Shown here piece after piece: positions 16,025 through 25,427 of a DNA stretch of 52,455 nucleotides. Position 1 is the stretch's first letter. Each line of letters opens with the position of its first letter. The stretch covers positions 1 through 52,455 of the forward strand of contig JAMPHH010000019.1 of assembly GCA_023663505.1 (NCBI GenBank). Direction: 5' to 3'. This stretch comes from Muribaculum sp. (GTDB lineage: Bacteria; Bacillota; Clostridia; Lachnospirales; Lachnospiraceae). A program made the translations under genes and the position numbers. Under the pieces are notes generated by a model. The model worked only from the letters and a program-made list of their open reading frames with translations, ran no database searches and was not told where the DNA came from.

Positions 16025-17551
16025 ATGAAGGATAAGTTTAAGAAAATATTCGGATGGCGGCCGACGGCGGAATGGTATGCGGCAGGGGCTGTGGCGCTTT
16101 TGGCGTTGCTGTTGTATCCGCTGATCAGGCTGGCGGCATATTCCGTGCCATGGTATGATGATTACAATTATGGGAGGTTTGCCAAGGCTGCAATGTCGGA
16201 GGCGCCGACTCTTATGAATGCGCTCAAGGGCACATGGGAGTGTATCAGGACGTCTTGGTATGCTTGGCAGGGGACGTATGGCTCTATTTTCTTTATGGTG
16301 CTGACGCCGGGGATCTGGGGTGAGGAATATTATCGTTTTGGGCCCATTTTCCTGATTCTGTTGATGGCGTTGGCTGTGTGCGTGTTTACGGGGACGCTGC
16401 TGCGGGAGGTGCTGCGGGCGGACATGGCGCATACGGTGGGGCTCTCTGCGGTCAGCGCGGCGATGACGATTCTGTTGATCTACACGGCGCAGGAGGGCTT
16501 TTATTGGTATAACGGCGGTGTTCATTATGTGGGAATGCACTCCCTCGGGCTGCTGCTTGTGGCGGTGGCGGTAAAGCTTGTATGCTCAGAGCGCGGGGAG
16601 GGCGGGACGGGTCTTGGAACCTGCCTGATTTGGGCTGTTTTAGGCTCGGTGCTGGCGTTGTTCGTCGCGGGAAGCAATTTTGTCACGGCGCTGCAGGTGC
16701 TTTTGGTATTGCTGACGGTCGTAGGGATCGGTATTCTCCTGCGCAGGCGGCGGACTCTTTGGCTGATTCCCATGCTGTTAATATATGCGGGGGGATTCTA
16801 CATGAATGTGACAGCTCCCGGCAATGACAAGCGCGCCCAGAGCTATATCGGTTGGGGAAAGCCACCGATTCAGGCGGTGCTGTGTTCCTTTGTGGAGGGC
16901 GCAAAGCACGCTTGGGAGTTTACGGGATTGATGACGATTGTATTCCTGCTGTTGATGCTGCCGCTTATTTGGCATATGGTGAAGCGGACGCGATTTGCTT
17001 TTCCGTATCCTGCGGCGGTGAGCCTGTGGTCTGTGTGTCTATATGCGACGGGGTTCACCCCAAGCCTCTATTCACTGGGACATGAGGGGCTGAGCCGTAC
17101 ATTAAATGCGGTGAAGCTGACTTGGGAGCTTTTGTTGATATTGAATGTGGTGTACTGGTGCGGCTGGCTGTGCAGGCGAAGGGAGAGCGCAAATGAGGGC
17201 AGACAAGGGGAGAGCACAGGCGAGGTTAGGCTGTGGCGTTGGTGGTCTTATCCGCTGATTCTTGGCGCGGCGCTTTTGGTGTTTGTGACCGAGCCGAATC
17301 AGGCGGGGAGCTTCTCCTCCTATGGGGCGTATTATTACATTCATACAGGTGAGGCTTATAATTTCTATCAGGAGTATTTGGAGCGGGTGGAGCTCTTGAA
17401 GGGTGAGGGCGATATTGTGAGGCTGACCCCTTATCATTGGCGGCCGTGGTTTCTCTGTATGGGTGATCTGTCTGATGACTCGGGTGATGAGTCCAATCGG
17501 GCGTTGGCGGCGTGGTATGACAAGGACAAGGTTATATGTGCAGAGCAGTAG
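16025..17551 (+). CDS. polytopic membrane protein, DUF6056/GT-C-like
   Basis: 508 residues with roughly 10-12 hydrophobic segments. After the first segment comes SVPWYDDYNYGRFA (DD at residues 45-46), an acidic pair in the first outer loop like that of GT-C-fold glycosyltransferases and the DUF6056 group. Other features are YTAQEGFYWYNGGVHY and a charged C-terminal soluble tail. It could transfer a sugar from a polyprenyl-phosphate donor to the exported glycan, but this is inferred from topology and neighbours only. A GAAGGA site precedes the ATG. It sits between the exporter permease and ATPase genes, an unusual separation of a normally adjacent pair. Confidence 0.65.
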   Translation: MKDKFKKIFGWRPTAEWYAAGAVALLALLLYPLIRLAAYSVPWYDDYNYGRFAKAAMSEAPTLMNALKGTWECIRTSWYAWQGTYGSIFFMVLTPGIWGEEYYRFGPIFLILLMALAVCVFTGTLLREVLRADMAHTVGLSAVSAAMTILLIYTAQEGFYWYNGGVHYVGMHSLGLLLVAVAVKLVCSERGEGGTGLGTCLIWAVLGSVLALFVAGSNFVTALQVLLVLLTVVGIGILLRRRRTLWLIPMLLIYAGGFYMNVTAPGNDKRAQSYIGWGKPPIQAVLCSFVEGAKHAWEFTGLMTIVFLLLMLPLIWHMVKRTRFAFPYPAAVSLWSVCLYATGFTPSLYSLGHEGLSRTLNAVKLTWELLLILNVVYWCGWLCRRRESANEGRQGESTGEVRLWRWWSYPLILGAALLVFVTEPNQAGSFSSYGAYYYIHTGEAYNFYQEYLERVELLKGEGDIVRLTPYHWRPWFLCMGDLSDDSGDESNRALAAWYDKDKVICAEQ

Positions 17552-17567
17552 TCAATACATTCGCGGC

Positions 17568-17642
17568 AGGAAAAGAAATCGGAAATAGAAGCAGGAAAAG
17601 AAACGGAAATGGAAACAGAATTGGAAATGGAAACGGAAAACG
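17568..17642 (+). repeat. purine-rich simple-sequence tract at the ABC ATPase start
   Basis: Degenerate hexamer-like repeats of the GGAAAT/GGAAAC/GGAAAA type run from the intergenic gap across the ATG at 17609 into the first codons. They encode METELEMETEN and could change length by slippage; that possibility is inference. Confidence 0.6.
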
Positions 17643-18925
17643 ATGTAAATGTTGGGACGGACGCCAAAACGGAGGCGCGCGAGGTGGCAATCTCGGTGAA
17701 GAATGTCCGAAAGATTTATAAGCTGTACGAGAGACCGCAGGATCGGGTGAAGGAAGCCCTTGGGCTTGGGCAAAAGAAGGCGCATAAGCTCTATTTTGCC
17801 CTAAATGGCGTCAGCATGGATATTTATCGCGGCGAGACGGTGGGGATCATCGGAACGAACGGCTCGGGCAAGTCCACGATATTAAAGATCATCACCGGAG
17901 TGTTGAATCCCACGGAGGGAGAGGTGACGGTGGACGGGCGCATCTCCGCGCTGTTGGAGCTTGGGGCAGGGTTTAACCAAGAGTACAACGGCATTGAAAA
18001 TGTGTATCTGAACGGCACGATGATGGGATTTTCCGAGAAGGAGATTGATGAGAAGCTGCCTGCGATTCTGGAATTTGCCGATATCGGGGATTATGTGTAT
18101 CAGCCTGTGAAGACCTATTCCAGCGGTATGTTTGTGCGGCTGGCTTTTGCGGTGGCGATCAATATCGAGCCGGAGATTCTCATAGTTGACGAGGCGCTTT
18201 CCGTGGGAGATGTATTTTTTCAGGCAAAGTGCTATCATAAATTCGAGGAATTCAAGGATATGGGCAAGACCATCGTGTTCGTGAGCCATGATCTGAGCAG
18301 CATCAGCAAATATTGTGACAGGGTGTTCCTGTTAAACAAGGGAAATCTCTTGGGAGAGGGCGGTCCCAAGGAGATGATCGACGCTTACAAGCGCGTGCTG
18401 GTGGGGCAGTATGAGATTCCCGAGGAGAGCGGGCAGGAGGATTTGTCGGAGGAGCCGCAGCCTTTGGAATATGGCACAATGCAGGCGGAGATCATGGAGT
18501 ATTATCTCACGGACGATCGGGACGTGCGCACCACGGCGGTCATCAAGGGAACAGAGTTTACCGTGCATATGCGGGTGAGGTTTCACGACGCGCTGCCCGC
18601 ACCGATTTTTGCTTTTTCCGTGAAAAATGTGCAGGGGACGGAGCTTACGGGGACGAATTCCATGATTGAGAAGGCTTTTCTGGACTCGGTCGGCTCCGGC
18701 GAGGTGAAGGACGTGACCTTTACACAGAAGATGAGCCTTCAGGGGGGAGAGTATCTGTTGTCCTTGGGAGTGACGGGGTATCGCGGGGATACCTTTGAGG
18801 TGTATCACAGATTGTATGATGTGTTGAATATCACGGTGGTGTCGGATAAGAATACAGTCGGCTATTATGATATGGATTCCACGGTGAGAGTAAAGGATGC
18901 TGAGCCGCGGGCTGCGGCGGAATGA
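17609..18925 (+). CDS. polysaccharide ABC exporter ATPase with C-terminal Wzt-like carbohydrate-binding domain
   Basis: 438 residues. ABC domain (about 25-265): Walker A GTNGSGKST, a signature segment TYSSGMFVRLAFAVA, Walker B EILIVDEALSVGD, and an H-loop in VFVSHDLSS. The start of the fold (ISVKNVRKIYKLYERPQDR) is typical of TagH/Wzt. The C-terminal extension (about 290-435) has the Wzt_C pattern (APIFAFSVKNVQGTELTGTN, then VLNITV). In E. coli O9a/O8, Wzt_C recognises the terminal modification of the finished glycan. The first about 24 residues come from a simple-repeat tract, so a start nearer a GTG at 17682 is possible. It lies immediately before the methyltransferase-kinase gene, whose product is the likely capping partner. 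Confidence 0.9.
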   Translation: METELEMETENDVNVGTDAKTEAREVAISVKNVRKIYKLYERPQDRVKEALGLGQKKAHKLYFALNGVSMDIYRGETVGIIGTNGSGKSTILKIITGVLNPTEGEVTVDGRISALLELGAGFNQEYNGIENVYLNGTMMGFSEKEIDEKLPAILEFADIGDYVYQPVKTYSSGMFVRLAFAVAINIEPEILIVDEALSVGDVFFQAKCYHKFEEFKDMGKTIVFVSHDLSSISKYCDRVFLLNKGNLLGEGGPKEMIDAYKRVLVGQYEIPEESGQEDLSEEPQPLEYGTMQAEIMEYYLTDDRDVRTTAVIKGTEFTVHMRVRFHDALPAPIFAFSVKNVQGTELTGTNSMIEKAFLDSVGSGEVKDVTFTQKMSLQGGEYLLSLGVTGYRGDTFEVYHRLYDVLNITVVSDKNTVGYYDMDSTVRVKDAEPRAAAE

Positions 18926-18932
18926 GGGGCGT

Positions 18933-21086
18933 ATGGCGGAGAATTCCATGGAGAGCAAGGCGGAAACAAAGACAGAGGCAAATGCAGAGAGCAAAAAAGA
19001 GCTGAAAAATGAGCAGATTGGCAAGGTGCTCTTGGATTATGGCAAGTATTCGGGGGAGGATCTCTATTGCGACGGCGAGGTGGAGGACGAACTCCTACGG
19101 ATTGTGCGGGATATGTCCAAGGTGGAGTACGCCCGCGTGATCGAGGAGAGGAAGAGCTGGCCTATTCTCTATCATCTATCAACGCTTCGGGAGAATATCG
19201 TGGAGTGGATTCCCATGGAGAAGGACGCCAAGGTGCTTGAGGTAGGCAGCGGATGCGGCGCGATCACGGGAGCTCTCGCGAGGAAGGCGGGGAGCGTCAC
19301 CTGTGTGGATCTGTCCAGAAAGAGGAGTCTGATCAATGCCTATCGCAACAGCGAATGTGAGAATGTGACGATTCATGTGGGGAATTTCAAGGATATCGAG
19401 CCGGAGCTTCCCACGGATTATGATTATATCTGTCTGATCGGGGTTTTTGAGTACGGCAAGGGATATATTGGCGGCAAGGCACCCTATTCGGAGTTCCTGC
19501 GAATCCTGCAGGCGCATCTGGGACGGGGCGGTCGGATCATTATCGCCATTGAGAATAAGTATGGAATGAAGTATTTTGCAGGCTGCAAGGAGGACCATCT
19601 GGGGACTTATTTCTCGGGGATTGAGAATTATGAGGACGGAGGCGGCGTCAGGACATTTAGCCGCAAAGGGTTGGAGCGAATTTTCGCCAGATGCGGCGCG
19701 GAGGAGTATCATTTTTATTACCCGTATCCGGACTATAAGTTTATGACCACGCTTTACAGTGACGTGTATCAGCCGGGCAAGGGGGAGCTCACCAACAACC
19801 TGAGGAATTTTGACAGGGACAGAATGCTTTTGTTCTCGGAAAGCGCGGCGTTTAACGGGGTTTTGGAGGACGATCTTTTTCCGGTGTTCGCCAATTCGTA
19901 TTTGGCGGTCATCGGGGGTGGGTTTGAGACAAAATATGTGAAATATTCTAATGATCGGGCGGCGGAATATGAGATTCGCACGGAGATCGGCAAGGGTATG
20001 AAGGGGAAGGCATATGTGCGCAAATACCCCTTGACGGAGGCGGCAAAGGAGCATGTGCGCGGGATGGCACTCGCCTATGAGAATCTCTTGAAGAAGTACG
20101 AGGGCGGCAGATTGGAGATCAACCGCTGTACCTTGGTGGACGATGGGGAGGAGCTGTACGCGGAGTTTGACTTCGTGGAGGGAGTGCCCCTGTCCCAGTA
20201 TATGGATCGGTGCTTGGAGGAAGATGATCAGGAAGGGTTCCATAAGTATTTTCGGGAGTATGTGGAGCGGATCGGGTACAACAGCAGCTTCGAGGTTGCG
20301 GATTTTGATCTGATCTTTTCCAATATATTGGTAAACGGGGATACATGGACGCTGATTGATTACGAGTGGACCTTTGGGAAGCCGATAGATACCAAGGAGC
20401 TGGCGTTTCGGGCAATCTACTGTTATCTATTGGAGGATGAGAAAAGAAACAGGTTAAATCTTGATTTAATACTGGGAGAGCTTGAAATCACGGAGTCTGA
20501 TGCGGAGTATTTTCGGGAGCAGGAGATGGATTTTCAGAGGTTTGTCACCGGCAGCAGGCTGTCCATGGCACAGCTTCGGGATCTGATCGGGCATCGCTGC
20601 ATGACGCCCCAGAAATGGATAGAGCACTATCAGGACTCGGAGACAGTGAACCGCGTCCAGATCTATGAGGACAGGGGAGAGGGATTTAAGGAGGAGGAGT
20701 CTTATTTTGTGAAGGACGCTTACCGCGGGGAGCAGCTGATCGAATTGGAGCTGGCGGTGGACGGCAATGTGCATGTGCTGCGCGTTGACCCCTCGTTTGA
20801 CAGCTGTATGGTGAAGCTGTTGGAGGTGACGTTCAATGGGGAGCGCGTGCCCTTGGAAAAGCGGAAGCTGCTGCTCGCAAATGGCAGGGTAATAAAGCCT
20901 GTGGAGCAGGGAGCTGAGAATTATCAGCCGGACATTGTATTTCCCACCACAGACCCTAATATAAATCTGGATTTAACATTTTTGGAGAGGCGGGCGGAGA
21001 ACACCCTGTATCTGCGAATGGAGATCGTGCGCCTGCCGCTTGCTATGGCGCAGGACATGGCGGGAGCGGTAAAGAAGCTTTTTTAA
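18933..21086 (+). CDS. fused SAM methyltransferase and kinase-like protein, WbdD-like chain terminator candidate
   Basis: 717 residues from the ATG at 18933; the frame is open from 18897, overlapping the ATPase gene. A low-complexity E/K/A-rich head (1-30) precedes a class I SAM methyltransferase (motif I VLEVGSGCGAITGALARKAG near residue 100, then VTCVDLS and IGVFEYG). The second half looks like a protein-kinase/APH fold: LYAEFDFVEGVPLSQYMD as hinge, a D459-x4-N464 catalytic loop (FDLIFSNIL), and LIDYEW with D476 as the metal-binding Asp. A beta-rich C-terminal part follows. In E. coli O9a, WbdD has the same methyltransferase-kinase order and caps the O-antigen recognised by Wzt. The neighbouring Wzt-like gene makes the same job plausible here. 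Activity is unproven. Confidence 0.75.
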   Translation: MAENSMESKAETKTEANAESKKELKNEQIGKVLLDYGKYSGEDLYCDGEVEDELLRIVRDMSKVEYARVIEERKSWPILYHLSTLRENIVEWIPMEKDAKVLEVGSGCGAITGALARKAGSVTCVDLSRKRSLINAYRNSECENVTIHVGNFKDIEPELPTDYDYICLIGVFEYGKGYIGGKAPYSEFLRILQAHLGRGGRIIIAIENKYGMKYFAGCKEDHLGTYFSGIENYEDGGGVRTFSRKGLERIFARCGAEEYHFYYPYPDYKFMTTLYSDVYQPGKGELTNNLRNFDRDRMLLFSESAAFNGVLEDDLFPVFANSYLAVIGGGFETKYVKYSNDRAAEYEIRTEIGKGMKGKAYVRKYPLTEAAKEHVRGMALAYENLLKKYEGGRLEINRCTLVDDGEELYAEFDFVEGVPLSQYMDRCLEEDDQEGFHKYFREYVERIGYNSSFEVADFDLIFSNILVNGDTWTLIDYEWTFGKPIDTKELAFRAIYCYLLEDEKRNRLNLDLILGELEITESDAEYFREQEMDFQRFVTGSRLSMAQLRDLIGHRCMTPQKWIEHYQDSETVNRVQIYEDRGEGFKEEESYFVKDAYRGEQLIELELAVDGNVHVLRVDPSFDSCMVKLLEVTFNGERVPLEKRKLLLANGRVIKPVEQGAENYQPDIVFPTTDPNINLDLTFLERRAENTLYLRMEIVRLPLAMAQDMAGAVKKLF

Positions 21087-21097
21087 AGAGGTATGGC

Positions 21098-23233
21098 ATG
21101 GGACTGAAAAGGGTTGTCAAGGAGTTCGCATACAAAGTAAATAACGAGCGTTATCAAGAGGAACTGGCGCAGCGTCTCGTGTCCTATCAGAAATGGGTCG
21201 AGGAGCTTGAGAATGGGGCTGAGGTTTCCGCAGGGGCGCAAGGGCGGACTGTGGAGTCACATGGACAGACCACGGAATCACAGGGGTGGGTCGCGGAATC
21301 ATGGGGACAGGCTGCGAAACCACAGGGGTGGATTGCGGAATCATGGGGACAGACTGCGGAATCGGACAAGGCGTGGTTTGTGGTGCTCTGCAATCCCAGA
21401 GGTGTGGAGAATGTCAGGGCGAGGGGCTGGATTGCGGATTGGTTTGCGCGCTGTCCGGAGACGCTGATGCTCTATGGAGATGAGGATATTTTGGACGGGG
21501 ATCGGACTGCCCCGTATTTTAAACCGGATTGGTCGCCGGATTTGTTCGATGACAGGTTCTATCTCGGCGGCTTGGTGGCGGTTAGAAGGGCTTGGTTAGA
21601 CGAGTGCGGTGAGGGACTGGCGGAGCGCTTTGCCGCTATGGAGCAGGAGGAGCAGAGCCTTCGGGGAACAGTGGTCTCCGAGGAGGATTTCCTGCGCTGT
21701 CGGGAGGAGAGCCAGAGGCTTGTGCGTCGGGCTGTGGAATTGGCAGGAGGCTATGAGAAGGGACAGGGGAGAAGGCATATCGGTCATGTCCCGAGGATTC
21801 TGTTCCACGGAGAGAACGCGGAGAGCAGGGAGACGTGGATGCAGTACGCGGAAGACGTAGAGGGCAGGAATGCAAGTGGGCAATACACGAATGAGTTGGA
21901 GGGTCGAAGGACGTGCGACACTCTGCTGTCTGTCATAATCCCCTCCAAGGATAATCCTGATTTGCTGGCGACCTGTATTCGCAGCATCCCCAAGGCGGCG
22001 GACGGGCTGTGCTACGAGGTGATCGTGGTGGACAACGGCTCAGGTCGTGAGGAGAAGGAGAAAGTAACGGCGTGTTTGGAGGAGATCAGACGAGGCGGAC
22101 TCGAGGGATTGGAGCGAGTGGTTTATCACTATGAGCCCATGGAGTTTAATTTCTCAAGAATGTGCAATATCGGGGCGGAAAAAGCCAAAGGAGAACAGTT
22201 GTTATTCTTAAATGACGACGTGGAGCTTGTGGAGCAGGGGTGCCTTCGGGCGATGGCGGGGCTGGCAGCCAGACCGTATGTGGGTGCAGTGGGATTGAAG
22301 CTTTTGTATCCTGATGGGGGGATAGGGCAGATTCAACATGCGGGCATCACCAATCTCCCGATGGGACCGGTGCATAAGCTGCAGTTTTGCAGGGATGGAC
22401 AGGATTATTATTTTCATCGCAATAAGGGGAGGCATAATGTGCTGGCTGTGACGGCGGCATGTCTGATGGTGGAGCGGGAGAAGCTCTGCGAGGCGGGAGG
22501 CTTTGCGGAGGAGCTTGCGGTGGCGTTTAATGATGTAGATTTATGTTTTCGGCTCTATGAACTGGGTTATGAGAATGTGTGCGAGTGTGACTATTATGCT
22601 TTTCATGACGAGTCGTACAGCAGGGGAGATGATGAGGCTCCTGAAAAGTTGGGAAGGCTTTTGGCAGAGCGAAAGAAATTATATGAGCGTCACCCGGAGC
22701 TTGAGGGAAAGGATCCTTACTATTCTGTTTATCTGAATCGGGACGGGTTAGACACGCGGATTCGCCCCCTGTATGAGACTGCGGGGAATCGGGTGCAGGA
22801 GATTAAGAAAGTAGAGAATCTGGAGGAGATCGAGGCGGGGTCTCGGGAGGAGCAGAGGCTGAAAGCATGGCAGGACGCCTGTCTGTTGGTGCGGGTGGAG
22901 TCCGCGCTGGCGGGCGGAGAGAATGGGAGAAGCCTCTGCCTTACGGGGTGGAGCGTGGTATTGGGAGATAATAACGCATGTTATGATAAATTTCTGGTCT
23001 TGAAACAAGAGACGGACATGCCAAAATACTATGTAACCGTTTGTCTCGGACAGTACCGTCCTGATCTGGTAGAAAATATGCCTGACCAGACCAATGTGGG
23101 GCTGTGCGGGTATATGGTGGAGCTTAAGGAAGGGGTTCTGCCTAAGGGAGTGTATCAGGTGGGCGCCGTGGCGAGGAATCGTGTGAACAATCATGCGATT
23201 GCGAATTGGAGCAACCGAAGGATAAATGTGTAA
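21098..23233 (+). CDS. GT2 glycosyltransferase with degenerate N-terminal half-domain
   Basis: 711 residues. A Gly/Gln/Trp/Ser-rich repeat (about 45-90, 14-residue units such as WIAESWGQTAES) is followed by what resembles only the acceptor half of a GT2 domain (about 90-240: LMLYGDEDIL, YFKPDWSPDLF). A complete GT2 domain then starts near 275 (LLSVIIPSKDNPDLLATCI) with the metal motif LLFLNDDVEL, followed by FNFSRMCNIGAEKAKG. The C-terminal about 120 residues form a separate beta-rich domain. It should add a sugar to the cytoplasmic lipid-linked glycan, and its architecture resembles rhamnosyltransferases of wall polysaccharide loci; the sugar cannot be told. It lies 11 bp after the WbdD-like gene. 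Confidence 0.85.
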   Translation: MGLKRVVKEFAYKVNNERYQEELAQRLVSYQKWVEELENGAEVSAGAQGRTVESHGQTTESQGWVAESWGQAAKPQGWIAESWGQTAESDKAWFVVLCNPRGVENVRARGWIADWFARCPETLMLYGDEDILDGDRTAPYFKPDWSPDLFDDRFYLGGLVAVRRAWLDECGEGLAERFAAMEQEEQSLRGTVVSEEDFLRCREESQRLVRRAVELAGGYEKGQGRRHIGHVPRILFHGENAESRETWMQYAEDVEGRNASGQYTNELEGRRTCDTLLSVIIPSKDNPDLLATCIRSIPKAADGLCYEVIVVDNGSGREEKEKVTACLEEIRRGGLEGLERVVYHYEPMEFNFSRMCNIGAEKAKGEQLLFLNDDVELVEQGCLRAMAGLAARPYVGAVGLKLLYPDGGIGQIQHAGITNLPMGPVHKLQFCRDGQDYYFHRNKGRHNVLAVTAACLMVEREKLCEAGGFAEELAVAFNDVDLCFRLYELGYENVCECDYYAFHDESYSRGDDEAPEKLGRLLAERKKLYERHPELEGKDPYYSVYLNRDGLDTRIRPLYETAGNRVQEIKKVENLEEIEAGSREEQRLKAWQDACLLVRVESALAGGENGRSLCLTGWSVVLGDNNACYDKFLVLKQETDMPKYYVTVCLGQYRPDLVENMPDQTNVGLCGYMVELKEGVLPKGVYQVGAVARNRVNNHAIANWSNRRINV
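21228..21365 (+). repeat. 42-bp in-frame tandem repeats inside the glycosyltransferase gene
   Basis: About three imperfect 42-bp units (14 codons each) with cores such as GCGGAATCATGGGGACAG. They encode repeated W-x-AES-W-GQ-x-A motifs between the N-terminal helix region and the first GT half-domain. Copy-number change would keep the frame. Confidence 0.75.
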
Positions 23234-23274
23234 AAGCGGGACTGTTATGAAAGCGGAAAGGTATGGTCATTTGA

Positions 23275-25365
23275 ATGGGTAGTGCAGAGGAAAATACCAA
23301 AAGTACCGGAAATGCCAAAAATATCATAGAAAATATTGCGGAAAGCGCCAAGGCAAATCCGACATGGTGGGAGGAGTACGAGAGGGAGCATTTGAAGTGT
23401 GCGGAGCTTGCTTCCCGCGTTGCGGATTTGGAGTCTGCCAACGAGGAGCTGAATTGGAAGCTGAACCGCATCAAGAATAACCCGCTCTGGAAGCTCAGTA
23501 AGCCCTTGCGGAATCTGATGCATTGGGCGATCAGGCAGATTGATCGGGTGAAGAACTGCGGCGGCGTCAGGGGAGTGTTCCGCAAGCTTGACTATAAGAA
23601 ACGCGAGCGGGCGGTCATGAGCAGCTATGGCACGGAGAGCTTTCCGGACGAGGAGCGGGCGCGGGCGGAGCGGGAGAGCGTTTTCCCCCGCATGGTGAAG
23701 ATCAGCATTCTTGTGCCGCTTTGGAATAACAAGCGGGAATACCAGATCGAGATGCTGGACTCGGTGATGAACCAGACCTATCAGAATTGGGAGCTTTGTC
23801 TGGCGGACGGCTCAGATGCGGAGCACGCCTATATCGGTGAGCTTTGCAGAGAATATGCTGCCAAGGCAGGGGGGCGCATTGTATACAAGAAGCTGGAGAA
23901 GAATCTCGGTATCGCCGGCAATACTAATGCCTGTCTGGAGCTTGCCACAGGGGAATATATCGGTCTGTATGATCAGGACGATATCCTGCACCCGTCCGTG
24001 CTCTATGAGTATGTGAAGGCGATCAACGAGCAAGGGGCGGACTATCTCTACTGCGACGAGACCACCTTTCAGGGGAGCAATATCAACAGAATGCTTACCA
24101 TGCATTTTAAGCCGGACTATGCTCCCGACAATCTTCGGGCAAATAATTACATCTGTCATTTTAGCGTGTTCGCCAGAAAACTGCTGGACGGAAATGAGCT
24201 TTTCCGCACGAAATTTGACGGGAGTCAGGATCACGATATGATTTTGCGCCTGACAGACAATGCGACGAAGATCGTTCATGTGCCGAAGCTTATGTATTAT
24301 TGGCGGAGTCACTCCGGCAGCGTGGCTTCGGGGATTGACGCCAAGCCCTACGCCATTGCCGCCGCCAAGGGTGCCGTGGCGGAGCATCTGCGCAATCACG
24401 GCTATGAGCATTTTCATATCAGCAGCACCAGAGCTTTTGAGACGATCTTCCGAATCCGTTATGAGATCAAGGGGACGCCCAAGATCAGCATTGTCATCGC
24501 CAACAAGGACCATGTGGAGGATTTGCGCCGCTGTGTGAGCTCTATTCGGGAGAAGTCAACCTATGACAATTATGAGATTATCATCGTGGAGAATAACAGT
24601 GAGACACAGGAGATACTTGACTATTACGGGGAGCTTCTCGATGGTGCCTATCACAGGGACGGGGCGGTCATGCAGCAGCAGGGTAATATCAAGCTTGTCA
24701 CGTTTAAAGGAGGATTTAACTATTCCGCAATCAATAATCTCGGGGTGCAGTATGCGGACGGAGAATATATTTTGCTTCTAAATAACGACACAGAGGTGAT
24801 CACGGTCAATTGGCTCGAGGAGCTTTTGATGTATGCCCAGCGCGAGGATGTGGGCGCTGTGGGCGCCAAGCTTTATTATGCGGACCGCACGATTCAGCAC
24901 GCGGGAGTTGTGTTGGGGCTTGGAGCCCACCGCACGGCGGGGCATAGTCATTACAAGCAGTCCAGACAGAATCTCGGTTACATGGGAAGACTTTGTTACG
25001 CCCAGAATGTCAGTGCCGTGACGGGGGCGTGCCTGATGGTCAAGAAACGCCTTTATGACGAGGTGAACGGCTTGGAGGAAGGGTTTGCCGTCTCGCTGAA
25101 CGATGTGGATTTCTGCCTAAAGCTTCGGAAGAAAGGGCTTTTGAATGTGTTTACGCCCTTTGCCGAGTTGTTCCATTACGAATCCATATCCAGAGGCTTG
25201 GACGACAGCGGAGAGCGGGCGGAGCGCTACAACCAAGAGTCAGCGCAGTTTCGGGAGAAGTGGAAGGACGTGTTGGAAGCAGGCGATCCCTACTACAATC
25301 CCAACTTCTCACTAGACCGAAGCGATTTTTCCCTCAACGTCAACCGACCACAGACGACAACCTAA
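23275..25365 (+). CDS. two-domain GT2 glycosyltransferase
   Basis: 696 residues. An N-terminal coiled coil (about 35-65: CAELASRVADLESANEELNW) precedes the first GT2 domain (about 140-390: KISILVPLWNNKREYQIEML, then YIGLYDQDDILHPS and a YWRSHSGS segment). The second GT2 domain begins near 402 (KISIVIANKDHVEDLRRCV) with ILLLNNDTEVI and ends with the LNDVDFCLKLRKKG acceptor segment. Both domains keep the DDxx/NDD-type metal motifs, so the enzyme may make two linkages. Such double GT2 proteins are common in rhamnan and teichoic-like polysaccharide loci. The start ATG at 23275 has a weak GAAAGG site. It is the last gene before the inverted-repeat region. Confidence 0.9.
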   Translation: MGSAEENTKSTGNAKNIIENIAESAKANPTWWEEYEREHLKCAELASRVADLESANEELNWKLNRIKNNPLWKLSKPLRNLMHWAIRQIDRVKNCGGVRGVFRKLDYKKRERAVMSSYGTESFPDEERARAERESVFPRMVKISILVPLWNNKREYQIEMLDSVMNQTYQNWELCLADGSDAEHAYIGELCREYAAKAGGRIVYKKLEKNLGIAGNTNACLELATGEYIGLYDQDDILHPSVLYEYVKAINEQGADYLYCDETTFQGSNINRMLTMHFKPDYAPDNLRANNYICHFSVFARKLLDGNELFRTKFDGSQDHDMILRLTDNATKIVHVPKLMYYWRSHSGSVASGIDAKPYAIAAAKGAVAEHLRNHGYEHFHISSTRAFETIFRIRYEIKGTPKISIVIANKDHVEDLRRCVSSIREKSTYDNYEIIIVENNSETQEILDYYGELLDGAYHRDGAVMQQQGNIKLVTFKGGFNYSAINNLGVQYADGEYILLLNNDTEVITVNWLEELLMYAQREDVGAVGAKLYYADRTIQHAGVVLGLGAHRTAGHSHYKQSRQNLGYMGRLCYAQNVSAVTGACLMVKKRLYDEVNGLEEGFAVSLNDVDFCLKLRKKGLLNVFTPFAELFHYESISRGLDDSGERAERYNQESAQFREKWKDVLEAGDPYYNPNFSLDRSDFSLNVNRPQTTT

Positions 25366-25427
25366 AGTAACGTTTCAGTCACAGAATGCTTTACAAACCT
25401 CTCATATCTGCTTTGTATCGGCATCAA

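Noticed and set aside
21228..21365. Frameshifted or broken gene because of repetitive sequence
   Set aside because: The frame stays open through the 42-bp repeats and the downstream GT2 domain is complete, so this is repeat variation and not a pseudogene.
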